Assembly: GCF_013623905.1 (NCBI RefSeq)
Contig: NZ_JABKDD010000012.1
Span: forward strand, 1 to 64,000
DNA from: Brevibacterium sediminis
GTDB taxonomy: Bacteria; Actinomycetota; Actinomycetes; Actinomycetales; Brevibacteriaceae
Length of the DNA stretch: 64,000 nucleotides
Direction: 5' to 3'
Shown: positions 51,451-61,106 of the stretch, piece after piece
How positions within the stretch are numbered: position 1 is the first letter of the stretch
Layout: each line of letters begins with the position of its first letter
Notes under the pieces: model-generated
Database searches by the model: none
Told to the model about the DNA's origin: nothing
The model's input: only the letters and a program-made list of their open reading frames with translations
Translations under genes and position numbers: made by a program

Positions 51451-52997
51451 CAGTTGTGCTCTACATTGTCGGGATCATCCTGTTCCTCATCGGCATCTCG
51501 ATCTCGATTGCGCTGCACGAACTCGGCCACCTCACCCCGGCGAAGAAGTTCGGGGTGAAAGTCACGCACTATATGGTCGGCTTCGGACCGACCCTGTTCT
51601 CCTTCCGCCGCGGTGAGACCGAGTACGGCATCAAAGCGTTCCCCCTCGGTGGGTTCATCGCGATGCCGGGAATGTATCCGCCCGAGGAAGCGACGAAGTC
51701 CCGCTATGAGACCGCCGCCGCTGCGCAGAAGGGCGGCACTGCCGCCGGCGTCGACGGCGGGATCGACGGCACGTCGGGCCGCCTCGGCGAACCGGGCGCT
51801 GCACTCGACTCGACGGGCAGCGAAACCTCGGGCCGCCTCGGCGAGGGGACGGATGACGGTGATGCCGCTCCGCTGCGCCGGGACCGCAAGAAGCGGAAGG
51901 GGCGGCTGTTCGAAGACACGATGGCCGATGCCCGGGAGTTCTCGAACCAGGAGATCGCGCCGGGGGAGGAGCACCGGACGTTCTATGCGCTCAGCGTGCC
52001 CAAACGCCTCGTCGTCATGTTCTCCGGTCCCTTCGTCAATCTCGTCCTGGGCATCCTCATCATGGGGATCTCGCTGCTGGGCATTGGTGTGGTCACTCCG
52101 ACGACGACCGTCCAGACTGTCGTCGAATGTGCGGTGCCCGCCTCCGAAGCGCAGCAGCGTCCCGCCTCGGAGCAGAACACCTGCCGTCCCGACGATCAGC
52201 TCACCCCTGCCTGGGAGGCTGGGATCAAACCGGGTGACGAGATCACCTCGATCGCCGGCGTCGAGACGAAGGACTGGGACCAGCTGTCCTCGGTCATCAA
52301 GGAACATGCAGGCGAACGCGTCGATGTCGACTTCATCCGCGATGGTCAGGCCCAAACGGTGACCGTGCCGATCATCGCCACCGAACGGCCGAAGGTCGAC
52401 GACACCGGCAAGGCCGTGCTCAACCCGGACGGAACTCCGCAGACCGAGACCCAAGGATTCTTCGGCGTCGGACCAGTTCAAGAACGTCAGTCCCTGCCGC
52501 TCGAGGAATTCCCCGGCGCCGTGTGGGACCAAGTCTCCGGAGTCTTCCACGCGATCATCACCCTGCCGGTCAAACTCGTCGATATCGGCGAAGTGGCCGT
52601 CGGCACGAAGGACCGCGACGCCGAAGGACTCGTCGGCATGGTCGGCGTCGGCCGCATCGCCGGCGAGATCGTGTCCACCGACCAGATCGACGTCGTCGAC
52701 AAGGCACAGATGGGACTGGGCATGCTCGGCTCGCTCAACATCTTCCTCTTCGCGTTCAACATGATCCCGCTGCTGCCCCTCGACGGCGGACACATCGCCG
52801 TGGGTCTCTACGAAGGTGCGCGCCGCCGCATCAACCGGTGGCGCGGCCGCGGACTGGTCGGCCCCTTCGACACTGCGAAGCTGCTGCCGCTGACGTACGT
52901 GTGCATCGGGCTGATGCTGTGCATGACGGCGCTGCTCGTCTACGTCGACCTCGTCAAACCCATCACCCTCGACGCGATCTTCAACTCCGGCGGTTAG
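51447..52997 (+). CDS. rip1: Site-2 protease (Rip1/RseP family) with an insertion
   Basis: A 516-aa intramembrane zinc protease that cleaves anti-sigma factors or other membrane proteins. HELGH (residues 24-28) on the first helix, the second metal ligand in LLPLDGGHIAVG near the C-terminal helices and a periplasmic PDZ domain (about 255-320) identify it. A low-complexity insertion (about 88-155) separates the GGFIAMPGM loop from the next helix; it contains the repeated TSGRLGE and two CGCCTCGGCG words. dxr-rip1-ispG is the standard arrangement, here interrupted by one hydrolase gene. Confidence 0.92.
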   Translation: MTVVLYIVGIILFLIGISISIALHELGHLTPAKKFGVKVTHYMVGFGPTLFSFRRGETEYGIKAFPLGGFIAMPGMYPPEEATKSRYETAAAAQKGGTAAGVDGGIDGTSGRLGEPGAALDSTGSETSGRLGEGTDDGDAAPLRRDRKKRKGRLFEDTMADAREFSNQEIAPGEEHRTFYALSVPKRLVVMFSGPFVNLVLGILIMGISLLGIGVVTPTTTVQTVVECAVPASEAQQRPASEQNTCRPDDQLTPAWEAGIKPGDEITSIAGVETKDWDQLSSVIKEHAGERVDVDFIRDGQAQTVTVPIIATERPKVDDTGKAVLNPDGTPQTETQGFFGVGPVQERQSLPLEEFPGAVWDQVSGVFHAIITLPVKLVDIGEVAVGTKDRDAEGLVGMVGVGRIAGEIVSTDQIDVVDKAQMGLGMLGSLNIFLFAFNMIPLLPLDGGHIAVGLYEGARRRINRWRGRGLVGPFDTAKLLPLTYVCIGLMLCMTALLVYVDLVKPITLDAIFNSGG

Positions 52998-53068
52998 GCC
53001 GGGTCGCTCGGGCAGGCTCATGGGTCGCCCGGGCGAGTGGGTTCACGGGCCGCCGCGGGATATCGAAC

Positions 53069-54469
53069 TCAGGAACTGAGGGTGATCGTCTGCACCTCGC
53101 CGAGGTGATTGAGGCCGACCGTGATCGTGGCGTTCTCATCTGCTGTGCCCGGCACTGTGACCACTCCGCGCAACGGGGAGACCATCTCGAGGTCCGCCTC
53201 GGTGAGAGGACGGTCGATCTGCTTCTCCGCCCGCCACCGCGCGAAGCGCTCCCGCCTCTCTTCGCGGGGTTCGTCGAGGTCCATGTTCATGGAGAAGATC
53301 GCCTCGGCGACGGTGTCGTCGAAGTCGTTGACGAGGTTCGCCGCAGCCATCACGGCATCGATCTGGGGTTGGGCGGCGGGATAACGGGGCACCGGCGCCG
53401 AGGTGGCCCGACGTTCCAGCCGGGTGCCCTGTCGTCCCGTGGCCGCCGCCCAACCGAGGTCGAGCGCGTCCTGGACGACGCGCTGCGCCGGGTAATAGGT
53501 CGTATTGCCGAGCACGACGAGGCTGAGCCCCAGATCGGGGAACCAACGCATATGTGAGCCGTATCCTGGGTAACCGCCGGAATGGCAGACGACGCGGCCG
53601 AATCGCGTGTCCAGACGAGTCTCGAGACCGTATCCGTAGCTGAGTGTCTCCGCATGGTGGTCGCTCGTCTGGACCTCCATGATCCGTCGTGGCTGCTGGT
53701 TGTCGGTCAGTATCCGCGACCAGGAGCCGGAGGCATAGGAGTCCATGCGTTCGAGGGCATCGAGATGCGCGTCCATCCATGTGCCGATGTCGTTCACCGT
53801 GGAGATGACCCCGCCGATGGGGGAGAAGACTCCTGGGCCGGTGAGTTCGGCCGGGTGGAGGCCGCCGCCCAGGTCGACGCGGAACCCGGTCGCCAGGTCC
53901 GGGAAGTCCGTGTGGTCGAAACCGGTGCGCGTGAGCTTCAGGGGATCGAAGATCTCAGTGGACACGAGTTCGGTGAAAGCCCTGCCTGTGACCGCCTCGG
54001 CGACCATGCCGAGAAGCGCATAGCCGAGGTTCGAATACTCATAGCCGGTGTCGGCGGGCGCGCAGGCGATGGCGCCGCGGTGCAGCCAGTCGGTGAGCTC
54101 GGCCGGAGTCATCGCCTCCATCCGGTCCGCCCACGGGTCGTCCTTGGTGAAACCGGTGCTCATCGTCAACGCCTGCCGGCAGGTGCGGTCGGCGATGGCC
54201 GTATCGGTCAGTTCCGGGAGCAGGGCGCCGAAGGGAGCGTCGAGATCGAGTCCGTCGGCGGCGAGGAGCCCGATGGCTGCGGCGGTGAAGGACTTCGTCA
54301 TCGAAGCGATCCGGTACGGAACGTCGCCGTTCACGGTTCGGGCGGGGCCGCCTCGGCGAAAGATTCCCCATGCCAGAGATCCACCCTGGTCGTCGAGCTT
54401 CTGTGCTGCGGCCTCGAGAGCCGCAGTCACCGCCTCGACATCGGGTTCGACGAATCCGGGTGTGCTCAC
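53069..54469 (-). CDS. Serine hydrolase, beta-lactamase (class C) family
   Basis: A 466-aa beta-lactamase-related protein. The SxxK nucleophile SMTK lies at residues 56-59 region and the YxN motif appears as YEYSNLGYALLG; the third motif (HxG in many members) corresponds to HSGGYPGYGSHM. There is no signal peptide, so it is cytoplasmic or a non-classical esterase/peptidase rather than a secreted antibiotic-degrading enzyme. The C-terminal part (about 345-466) is an extra beta-rich domain. It interrupts the rip1-ispG neighbourhood on the opposite strand. Confidence 0.82.
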   Translation of the reverse strand: MSTPGFVEPDVEAVTAALEAAAQKLDDQGGSLAWGIFRRGGPARTVNGDVPYRIASMTKSFTAAAIGLLAADGLDLDAPFGALLPELTDTAIADRTCRQALTMSTGFTKDDPWADRMEAMTPAELTDWLHRGAIACAPADTGYEYSNLGYALLGMVAEAVTGRAFTELVSTEIFDPLKLTRTGFDHTDFPDLATGFRVDLGGGLHPAELTGPGVFSPIGGVISTVNDIGTWMDAHLDALERMDSYASGSWSRILTDNQQPRRIMEVQTSDHHAETLSYGYGLETRLDTRFGRVVCHSGGYPGYGSHMRWFPDLGLSLVVLGNTTYYPAQRVVQDALDLGWAAATGRQGTRLERRATSAPVPRYPAAQPQIDAVMAAANLVNDFDDTVAEAIFSMNMDLDEPREERRERFARWRAEKQIDRPLTEADLEMVSPLRGVVTVPGTADENATITVGLNHLGEVQTITLSS

Positions 54470-54658
54470 AGGGCTGCTCCTTCGCGCAGACGTCAGGTCA
54501 CCCTCACACTACCGTCAGCCGGTGACACCGGATCGGGACAAGTGGGCCGTGGCGTGGTGCGGGCGAAGTCGAGGTCGCGCGGGGGCCGCCCGGGGTGCGC
54601 CGGTGGACTGTTCGGGGTATGCCCCGTGGACGGACAGTTCTGTGTCAGTGGGAGGTCC

Positions 54659-54664
54659 TACAAT
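54659..54664 (+). promoter_or_regulatory. Possible ispG -10 box
   Basis: TACAAT in the space between the divergent hydrolase and ispG; the leader would be about 80 bases. No distinct -35 box. Confidence 0.4.
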
Positions 54665-54749
54665 GGTGATGGTTCGCACAATCCGGGTCCCGCATCGGCG
54701 CCGGCTCGGACATTGTGGCTGGTCAACAGCCTGACTGAAGGGATCCTTC

Positions 54750-55913
54750 GTGACATCGGTCAATCTCGGAATGCCCGCACCGCCGCCTCCCGTGCTCGCT
54801 CCGCGAAGGAAGACGAGGCAGATCAATGTCGGAAAAGTGGGGGTCGGATCCGAGTCCCCGGTGAGCGTGCAGTCGATGACGACGACACAGACGACGGACA
54901 TCAACGGGACCCTGCAGCAGATCGCCGAACTCACCGCCGCCGGCTGCGATATCGTGCGCGTGGCCTGTCCCACCGCCGACGATGCCGCGGCTCTGCCGAT
55001 CATCGCCGGCAAATCCCAGATCCCTGTCATCGCCGATATCCACTTCCAACCCAAATACGTCTTCGCCGCCATCGACGCCGGCTGTGCGGGAGTGCGCGTC
55101 AACCCCGGCAACATCCGCAAGTTCGACGACCAGGTCAAGGAGATCTCGAAGGCCGCCGCCGAGGCGGGCGTGTCCATCCGCATCGGCGTCAACGCCGGGT
55201 CCCTGGACAAACGGCTGATGGAGAAATACGGCAAGGCCACGCCTGAGGCGCTCGTCGAATCCGCGCTGTGGGAGGCCTCCCTGTTCGAAGAACACGGATT
55301 CTATGACTTCAAGATCTCCGTCAAACACCATGACCCGGTGATCATGGTCCGCGCCTATGAGCTGCTCGCCGAGCGCGGCGATTGGCCGCTCCATCTCGGC
55401 GTCACCGAGGCGGGGCCCGCCTTCCAGGGCACGATCAAATCCGCCACCGCCTTCGGACACCTGTTGGCCGAGGGCATCGGAGACACCATCCGAGTCTCCC
55501 TGTCCGCGCCTCCCGCCGAGGAGGTCAAGGTCGGCAACCAGATCCTCGAATCCCTCAACCTGCGGCCCCGAAAGCTCGAGATCGTCTCCTGCCCGTCCTG
55601 TGGGCGCGCGCAGGTCGACGTGTACACGCTGGCCGAACGCGTCACCGCCGGACTCGAAGGCATGGAGGTGCCGCTGCGGGTGGCCGTCATGGGCTGCGTC
55701 GTCAACGGCCCTGGTGAGGCCCGCGACGCCGACCTCGGCGTGGCCAGCGGCAACGGCAAGGGCCAGATCTTCGTCAAGGGCGAGGTCATCCGAACCGTGC
55801 CCGAATCCGAGATCGTCGAGACGCTCATCCATGAGGCCAACCGCATCGCCGAGGAGGCCGCGGGGCAGCCATCGGGCGCTGCGTCGGGGCCGCCTGAAGT
55901 GACCGTCGGCTAG
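54750..55913 (+). CDS. ispG: 4-hydroxy-3-methylbut-2-enyl diphosphate synthase (flavodoxin)
   Basis: IspG (GcpE) reduces MEcPP to HMBPP in the MEP pathway, using a [4Fe-4S] cluster. The 387-aa protein has [13 protein letters not shown], the TIM-barrel segments [14 protein letters not shown] and [10 protein letters not shown], the ligands CPSCGR and [14 protein letters not shown] with the Glu that completes the cluster. Start GTG 54750. The last 20 residues are a low-complexity tail. Confidence 0.95.
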   Translation: MTSVNLGMPAPPPPVLAPRRKTRQINVGKVGVGSESPVSVQSMTTTQTTDINGTLQQIAELTAAGCDIVRVACPTADDAAALPIIAGKSQIPVIADIHFQPKYVFAAIDAGCAGVRVNPGNIRKFDDQVKEISKAAAEAGVSIRIGVNAGSLDKRLMEKYGKATPEALVESALWEASLFEEHGFYDFKISVKHHDPVIMVRAYELLAERGDWPLHLGVTEAGPAFQGTIKSATAFGHLLAEGIGDTIRVSLSAPPAEEVKVGNQILESLNLRPRKLEIVSCPSCGRAQVDVYTLAERVTAGLEGMEVPLRVAVMGCVVNGPGEARDADLGVASGNGKGQIFVKGEVIRTVPESEIVETLIHEANRIAEEAAGQPSGAASGPPEVTVG

Positions 55914-55994
55914 GTGCGATACCTTGTGAGGACGAAGAGTTTCATGGTCCAGTCGTTGGCCCATGCTGACGGCTGAGAAAGAGTTCAGGGGCAC

Positions 55995-56876
55995 ATGGCG
56001 CTGAGGATCGCACGACTGGAACATCAGCACACCCGGTGGCTGACGGACCTGCTTGCGCGCAACCCCTGCGAGAACGTCTACCTCATCTCCCTGCTCGAAG
56101 TCACGGGCACCGCCCGTCTGGGCTCCCCGGCAGGCACGCTGTACGGAATCTTCGATGGTGACCGGCCCGTCGCCGCCTACTGGGTGGGCGGCAACATCAT
56201 CCCGGTCGCAGCGACTCCGGCGACGAATGAGGTGCTCGCTCGCAAACTCAATGCCGACGGTCGCGTGTCCTGCTCACTCATCGGCAGCCGGTCCGTCATC
56301 CTCGACCTGCAGCAGCGACTCAATTGGGGCCGAGCGCGTGGAGTGCGTGAACGGCAGCCGCTGTTGGCCATCAGCTCGGATCCGCTGGTCACTCCCGATG
56401 AGCATGTGCACCGGGTGACCCTCGATGACCTCGGTGCGGTGTTTCCCGCCAGTGTGGACATGTTCACCAAAGAGGTCGGATTCTCACCGATCGAGGACGG
56501 CACCGCCGGGTACCTGGCGCGGGTGCGCGGGATCATCCGCGGCAAGAACTGCTACGCCCGGATCTCCTCCACCCTGCCCCAAGGCGGTGCGGTGCCGCGG
56601 TGGCCGGCCGAAGAGCAGGACGAACAGGTGCTGTTCAAGGCCGATATCGGCATCCGTGCCCGCCGCATCGTCCAAGTTCAAGGAGTATGGGTCCATCCCG
56701 CAGTGCGCAATCAGGGTCTGGGGGCAGCGGGCATGGCCGCGGTCGTCCAGCGCACGCGTGACAAAGGCCATTCCACGGTGAGCCTGTATGCCAATGACTA
56801 CAACGAGACGGCGCTGCGCATGTATGCCCGCGTCGGCTTCGAACAGGTCGGCACCTTCGCCACCGTCATGTACTGA
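55995..56876 (+). CDS. GNAT-family acetyltransferase with DUF4081 N-terminus
   Basis: A 293-aa two-part protein. The N-terminal DUF4081 domain (to about 120) includes LARNPCENVYLISLLE; the C-terminal GNAT domain (about 130-293) has VQGVWVHPAVRNQGLGAAGMAAVV as the acetyl-CoA-binding motif A and YANDYNETALRMYARVGF as motif B. The substrate is unknown. The gene follows ispG in most actinobacteria, but no functional link is known. Confidence 0.87.
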   Translation: MALRIARLEHQHTRWLTDLLARNPCENVYLISLLEVTGTARLGSPAGTLYGIFDGDRPVAAYWVGGNIIPVAATPATNEVLARKLNADGRVSCSLIGSRSVILDLQQRLNWGRARGVRERQPLLAISSDPLVTPDEHVHRVTLDDLGAVFPASVDMFTKEVGFSPIEDGTAGYLARVRGIIRGKNCYARISSTLPQGGAVPRWPAEEQDEQVLFKADIGIRARRIVQVQGVWVHPAVRNQGLGAAGMAAVVQRTRDKGHSTVSLYANDYNETALRMYARVGFEQVGTFATVMY

Positions 56877-56888
56877 GCGGTCGGCGGA

Positions 56889-57305
56889 TCAGTCGCGGCG
56901 GTTGCGCGACTGAGGTTTGGCCATATCGCCGAGGAACTTCTCCATCTCCCGGCGGTCCTTCTTCGTCGGACGCCCCAGCCCTTTGTCTCGCCGGGGCACG
57001 AATCCGCGCAGTGCCGGATCGGGCGGGGGAGTGAGGTCCTCATAGCACTGGACGGCGATGGAGGCCTGCATCCTCGTGGGGATGAAACCGGTGATCTTCC
57101 AGATGAATTCGGACCCGGCCTTGCGCACACGCACCTCTTGGCCGATGCTCACCTTCTGCGCGGCCTTGACGCGCTGACCGTCGACCTGCACATGCCCGCC
57201 GCGGCAGGCCTGAGTGGCGAGATTGCGGGTCTTGAACATCCGCGTCGTCCACAGCCACACGTCGACGCGCATGTGCTTTCCGGCATCGCGGTTGATCTCG
57301 GTCAT
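56889..57305 (-). CDS. S4-domain RNA-binding protein (Hsp15/RqcP-like)
   Basis: A 138-aa basic protein with an S4 domain in residues about 13-70 (VDVWLWTTRMFKTRNLATQACRGGHVQVDG and VRVRKAGSEF) and a basic C-terminal tail with GRPTKKDRREMEKFLG. Relatives bind large ribosomal subunits with stalled nascent chains and aid ribosome-associated quality control. Its ATG overlaps the NUDIX gene stop by one base, so the two are cotranslated. Confidence 0.83.
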   Translation of the reverse strand: MTEINRDAGKHMRVDVWLWTTRMFKTRNLATQACRGGHVQVDGQRVKAAQKVSIGQEVRVRKAGSEFIWKITGFIPTRMQASIAVQCYEDLTPPPDPALRGFVPRRDKGLGRPTKKDRREMEKFLGDMAKPQSRNRRD

Positions 57306-58192
57306 CAGCGATGACCGTCCGAGAAATTCGTGCCGGACGAGGGCATCCCCGCATCGGCACCATCGGGGTCCTGTATCCGGGAGTCGGCGCGCAGCGCCAG
57401 TGCCGAGCGCCGGGTGAAAGTCTGCGCGGGACGCCCTCGCCCCTGGCTGACGGCCTCCCCGGTGGGATCGAGCAGCGGCAGCATGGTGCGGCGGAACGTA
57501 TCTGCCTGGAGGCTCTCCCCGGCGACGATCTCGTGGAGCTCGCGCAGCTGCCGCAGCGAGAACTCCTTCTCCAGGAGCCCGAAGGGATCCGGGGTGCGTT
57601 CGTGGAACGCCCGCAGTCGGTGCACGGCCACGCGCACGATCTCCTGATGCTCGGCGCTGAGCTCGCCGACATCGTGGACGGGCACGAGCTTCCGCCTGTG
57701 GACGGGGGAGTCCGGGTGATCGGAATCCGATTCGGCAGGATCAGGGTCGGCCGCCTCGGGGAGGACCGCCTCGGCGGGGGAAGATTCCGTCACCTGCGCC
57801 GGAGCATCCGCCACGGCCGCCTCGGTGGGATCGTCCTCCTCGGCGAGTCCGACATCGGAGGCGGAGAGAACATCGAGGTGGGCCACGGAGATCACCCAGC
57901 CGCGATCATCGCGGTCGGGTTGGTCGAACACGTGCAGCTGGACGGGGGCGCGGTCGACCAAACGAGCCTTTTCGCGCAGACAGCGGGCGACCGCCTCGGC
58001 GAGGCGTTCCTGCGGACGCAGGATCGACCCGGGCAGCTGCCACACCCCATCTCCTGGATGGGTCATGAGAACATGCAGGCCACGGCCGGGCACGGGGCAG
58101 AGGACCGCGGTGTCGACCGCGACCGAGGGCCGCGGGAACTGCGTGAGTTGGCTGGGATCAGGCATGCTCTTCGTATCGTTCGGACTCGTCAT
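57305..58192 (-). CDS. NUDIX-fold protein with NrtR-like winged helix
   Basis: A 295-aa protein with an N-terminal NUDIX domain (about 20-110 plus the strand near 170-180) and a C-terminal winged helix (about 205-280, EFSLRQLRELHEIVAG and the RPAQTFTRR wing), the layout of NrtR regulators that sense ADP-ribose. The NUDIX box reads GSILRPQERLAEAVARCLREKARL in place of GX5EX7REUXEEXGU: two metal-binding Glu are Cys71 and Lys75, so hydrolysis is unlikely. A Glu/Ala/Asp-rich insert (about 117-165) carries CGCCTCGG-type words. It may regulate NAD or related genes; its targets are unknown. Confidence 0.75.
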   Translation of the reverse strand: MTSPNDTKSMPDPSQLTQFPRPSVAVDTAVLCPVPGRGLHVLMTHPGDGVWQLPGSILRPQERLAEAVARCLREKARLVDRAPVQLHVFDQPDRDDRGWVISVAHLDVLSASDVGLAEEDDPTEAAVADAPAQVTESSPAEAVLPEAADPDPAESDSDHPDSPVHRRKLVPVHDVGELSAEHQEIVRVAVHRLRAFHERTPDPFGLLEKEFSLRQLRELHEIVAGESLQADTFRRTMLPLLDPTGEAVSQGRGRPAQTFTRRSALALRADSRIQDPDGADAGMPSSGTNFSDGHR

Positions 58193-58370
58193 TTCAGCGG
58201 GGACCGGGCGGGGACCGGACGGCCCCGACCGATGCCGGGCTTCGGTGCTGCAGCCACCAGTCTAATTCTCTTCCCGCAGGTGACGAATCCGCGCCCGCTC
58301 CGATTCCCTCCGGCTCGCCCGCGTGCGATAGTGTTCGATCTGAGTCTTGACAAGTTGAGGAGATTTACCC

Positions 58371-60218
58371 ATGGCCCTGCGCATGTCGTCCCTGTTCGTG
58401 CGAACCCAGAAGGAAGACCCGGTCGGCGCCGAGGTGGCCAGCCACAAACTGCTCCACCGTGCCGGATACATCCGCAGGTCAGCACCGGGAATCTACACGT
58501 GGCTGCCGCTGGGACTGGCCGTGCTCGGCAAGATCGAAGCCATCGTGCGCGAAGAGATGGCGCTCGCCGGCTCCCAAGAGGTCCACTTCCCGGGCCTGCT
58601 GCCCGCCGATCCGTACAAGAAGTCCGGCCGTTGGGAGGCCTTCGGTCCCGACCTCTTCCATCTCAAGGACCGCCGCGAAAACGACTACATCCTCGCCCCC
58701 ACGCATGAGGAGGTCTTCACCCTTCTGGTCAAGGACCTCTACTCCTCGTACAAAGACCTGCCGCTGTCGATCTACCAGATCCAGACCAAATACCGCGACG
58801 AGGCTCGCCCTCGGGCCGGACTGCTGCGCGGACGCGAATTCATCATGAAGGACGCCTACTCCTTCGACATCGACGACGCCGGACTCGACGCCTCCTACGA
58901 GGCCATGCGCGTGGCCTATCTGCGGGCCTTCGCCCGCCTCGGCCTGCCGTGCCTGCCGGTCAAGGCGACCCCGGGTGCCATGGGCGGCTCCGGGACAGAG
59001 GAGTTCATCTACCCCTCCGAGGTCGGGGAGGACACGTTCGTGAAGTCGCCCGGCGGATATGCCGCAAACGTCGAGGCCGTGACCTCGATCGTCCCCGAGG
59101 CGATTCCCTACTCGCAGTCGCCGGCCGCGCATGTCGAGGACACCCCCGACACCCCGACCATCGAGACCCTCGTGGCAGCCGCAAACGCCTCGCACCCGCG
59201 CTCCGATCGTGAGTGGACGGCCGCAGACACACTGAAGAACGTCGTCTGCGCCGTCACCCACCCCGACGGCACCCGCGAGATCATCGTCATCGGCCTGCCC
59301 GGCGACCGCGAAGTCGACCTCGACCGGGCCGCCGGCACCGGAATGCTCGGCGACGGTGAGGTCGACCTCGAAGCCGCGACGGCTGAGGATCTCGCCGCCC
59401 ATTCGGAGCTCGTCAAGGGTTACATCGGACCCGGCAACTCCCTCGACGCGCCGGTTCTCGGCCTCGAATCGCCCTCGAAGATCCGCTACCTCCTCGACCC
59501 TCGCGTCGTCGACGGCACCCGCTGGATCACTGGAGCCAATGAGCCCGGACGCCACGTCTTCGACCTCGTCGCCGGACGGGACTTCACTGCCGACGGCACC
59601 ATCGAAGCCGCCCAGGTCGTCCTCGGCGATCCGGCACCGGACGGCTCCGGTCCGCTGGAGCTGGCCCGCGGTGTCGAGATCGGTCAGATCTTCAAGCTCG
59701 GCCGCAAGTACGCCGAGTCCCTCGACCTCAAGGTGCTCGACCAGAACGGCAAGGCGACGACCGTGACCATGGGCTCCTACGGTCTCGGCGTCACCCGCGT
59801 CATGGCCTGCATCGCCGAGGAATACCATTCCGAGGACGGCCTCCTGTGGCCCCAGCACCTGGCCCCGGCCGATGTGCACATCATCGTCGCCGGCAAGGGT
59901 GAGGAGATCGCTCAAGCCGCCGAGAAGATGACGACCGAACTCGAGGCCGAAGGCATCAGCGTCCTGCTCGATGACCGCAATAAGGTTTCGCCCGGATTCA
60001 AGTTCGCCGATGCCGAGCTCATCGGCATTCCCACCGTCATCGTCGTCGGCCGCGGTCTGGCCGATGGCGTCGTCGAGGTCCGCGACCGTCTGGCCGGGGA
60101 GAAGTCCGACCAGCCCGTCGCCGAGGTGGTTCCTGCCACCGTGGCACGTGTGCGTGAGGCGTACGCGAAGGCTGCAGCCGCAGCCGACGCGGCGATCAGC
60201 GCCGACCAGAACGCCTGA
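58371..60218 (+). CDS. proS: Prolyl-tRNA synthetase
   Basis: ProRS charges tRNA-Pro. The 615-aa bacterial-type protein has the class II motif 1 region, motif 2 [24 protein letters not shown], the editing (INS) domain (about 220-400) that removes mischarged Ala, motif 3 [16 protein letters not shown] and the C-terminal anticodon-binding domain. ATG 58371 is followed by a second in-frame ATG four codons on. The next gene starts nine bases after the stop. Confidence 0.96.
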   Translation: MALRMSSLFVRTQKEDPVGAEVASHKLLHRAGYIRRSAPGIYTWLPLGLAVLGKIEAIVREEMALAGSQEVHFPGLLPADPYKKSGRWEAFGPDLFHLKDRRENDYILAPTHEEVFTLLVKDLYSSYKDLPLSIYQIQTKYRDEARPRAGLLRGREFIMKDAYSFDIDDAGLDASYEAMRVAYLRAFARLGLPCLPVKATPGAMGGSGTEEFIYPSEVGEDTFVKSPGGYAANVEAVTSIVPEAIPYSQSPAAHVEDTPDTPTIETLVAAANASHPRSDREWTAADTLKNVVCAVTHPDGTREIIVIGLPGDREVDLDRAAGTGMLGDGEVDLEAATAEDLAAHSELVKGYIGPGNSLDAPVLGLESPSKIRYLLDPRVVDGTRWITGANEPGRHVFDLVAGRDFTADGTIEAAQVVLGDPAPDGSGPLELARGVEIGQIFKLGRKYAESLDLKVLDQNGKATTVTMGSYGLGVTRVMACIAEEYHSEDGLLWPQHLAPADVHIIVAGKGEEIAQAAEKMTTELEAEGISVLLDDRNKVSPGFKFADAELIGIPTVIVVGRGLADGVVEVRDRLAGEKSDQPVAEVVPATVARVREAYAKAAAAADAAISADQNA

Positions 60219-60227
60219 GCCGCCTCG

Positions 60228-61037
60228 GTGTTCGAAGCTCTCGCCGGAGGAATCGATGTCACCTGGACGATGGTCCTGTGGCTGCTCGCCGCGGGAGTTC
60301 TGGCCGGGTGGATCGATGCCGTCGTCGGCGGGGGCGGGCTGATCCAGCTGCCCGCGCTGCTGCTCGTGCCGGGGATGAGCCCCGTGCAGGCGGTCGCGAC
60401 GAATAAGATCGGGTCGATTGCGGGCACGACCGCCTCGGCGGTCACCTATCTGCGCAAGATCACCCCGGACCGGTCGGCGACGATTCCGGCCGCGGCCTCG
60501 GCGTTCTTGGGTGCCGTGCTCGGGGCGAAACTCGCGACCTTGGTGCCCAGCGACGCTTTCACCCCGATCATTCTGCTCGCGCTTATCGGGGTCGGGATCT
60601 TCACGGTGCTCAACCCGAGCCTCGGCGCCGATGCCACGCTGCGGTTCGGGGAAACGTCGAAACGCCACCATGCCCTGTCGTGGCTGATCGGGCTCGTCAT
60701 CGGCGTCTACGACGGAGTGCTCGGGCCGGGGACGGGATCGTTCCTCGTCATCGCCTTCGTCTCGATCATCGGATTCTCGTTCCTACAGGCCTCGGCCACG
60801 GCGAAGGTGATCAACTGGGCGACGAACTTCGGGGCGCTCGTCTACTTCATCCCCGACGGTCAGGTCGTCTGGCTGCTGGGCGTGATCATGGCCGCCGGCA
60901 ATGTCACCGGCGGGATCTTCGGTGCGCGCACCGCGCTGGCGAAGGGCTCCGGGTTCGTCCGCGTCGTCTTCGTCATCGTCGTCTCCGCTCTGATCCTCAA
61001 ACTCGGCTTCGACTTCATCTCCACCCTCATCCACTAA
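60228..61037 (+). CDS. TSUP-family (TauE/SafE) membrane exporter
   Basis: A 269-aa protein with about eight membrane helices. The paired family signatures WIDAVVGGGGLIQLPALL with ATNKIGSIAGT and, in the second half, YDGVLGPGTGSFLVIAFV, are clear. TSUP carriers export sulfite, sulfoacetate or related organosulfur anions; the substrate here is unknown. It starts (GTG) nine bases after proS and may be cotranscribed. A palindromic repeat follows three bases after its stop. Confidence 0.88.
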   Translation: MFEALAGGIDVTWTMVLWLLAAGVLAGWIDAVVGGGGLIQLPALLLVPGMSPVQAVATNKIGSIAGTTASAVTYLRKITPDRSATIPAAASAFLGAVLGAKLATLVPSDAFTPIILLALIGVGIFTVLNPSLGADATLRFGETSKRHHALSWLIGLVIGVYDGVLGPGTGSFLVIAFVSIIGFSFLQASATAKVINWATNFGALVYFIPDGQVVWLLGVIMAAGNVTGGIFGARTALAKGSGFVRVVFVIVVSALILKLGFDFISTLIH

Positions 61038-61040
61038 TTG

Positions 61041-61096
61041 CTACCTGACGGCGGCCCAGCAACCTCGCGCGAGGTATCTGGGCCGCCGTCAGGTAG
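61041..61096. repeat. 56-bp palindromic repeat, copy 2 (terminator-like)
   Basis: CTACCTGACGGCGGCCCAG, core ACCTCGCGCGAGGT (with one flanking difference) and the reverse complement of the arm. The outer 19 bases of each arm match copy 1 at 16623-16678. It lies between the convergent TSUP gene and the kinase gene, with exactly 10 bases before the kinase stop codon, as in copy 1. It could end transcription from both sides. Confidence 0.85.
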
Positions 61097-61106
61097 TAAT
61101 AAGGGG

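Noticed and set aside
51234..53021. A 595-codon minus-strand frame opposite dxr and rip1
   Set aside because: Mirror frame of two well-supported genes, with no start context or domain.
53069..54469. Antibiotic-resistance beta-lactamase
   Set aside because: No signal peptide and a large C-terminal extra domain point to a general serine hydrolase or esterase.
53582..55246. A 554-codon open frame on the plus strand across the serine hydrolase and the ispG start
   Set aside because: It is antisense to a gene with clear SxxK and YxN motifs, its product lacks any domain, and such frames are expected opposite GC-rich genes.
58479..60671. A 730-codon open frame on the minus strand opposite proS and the TSUP gene
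   Set aside because: proS on the other strand has all class II motifs; the antisense product is low-complexity Gly/Asp/Val-rich, typical of mirror frames.
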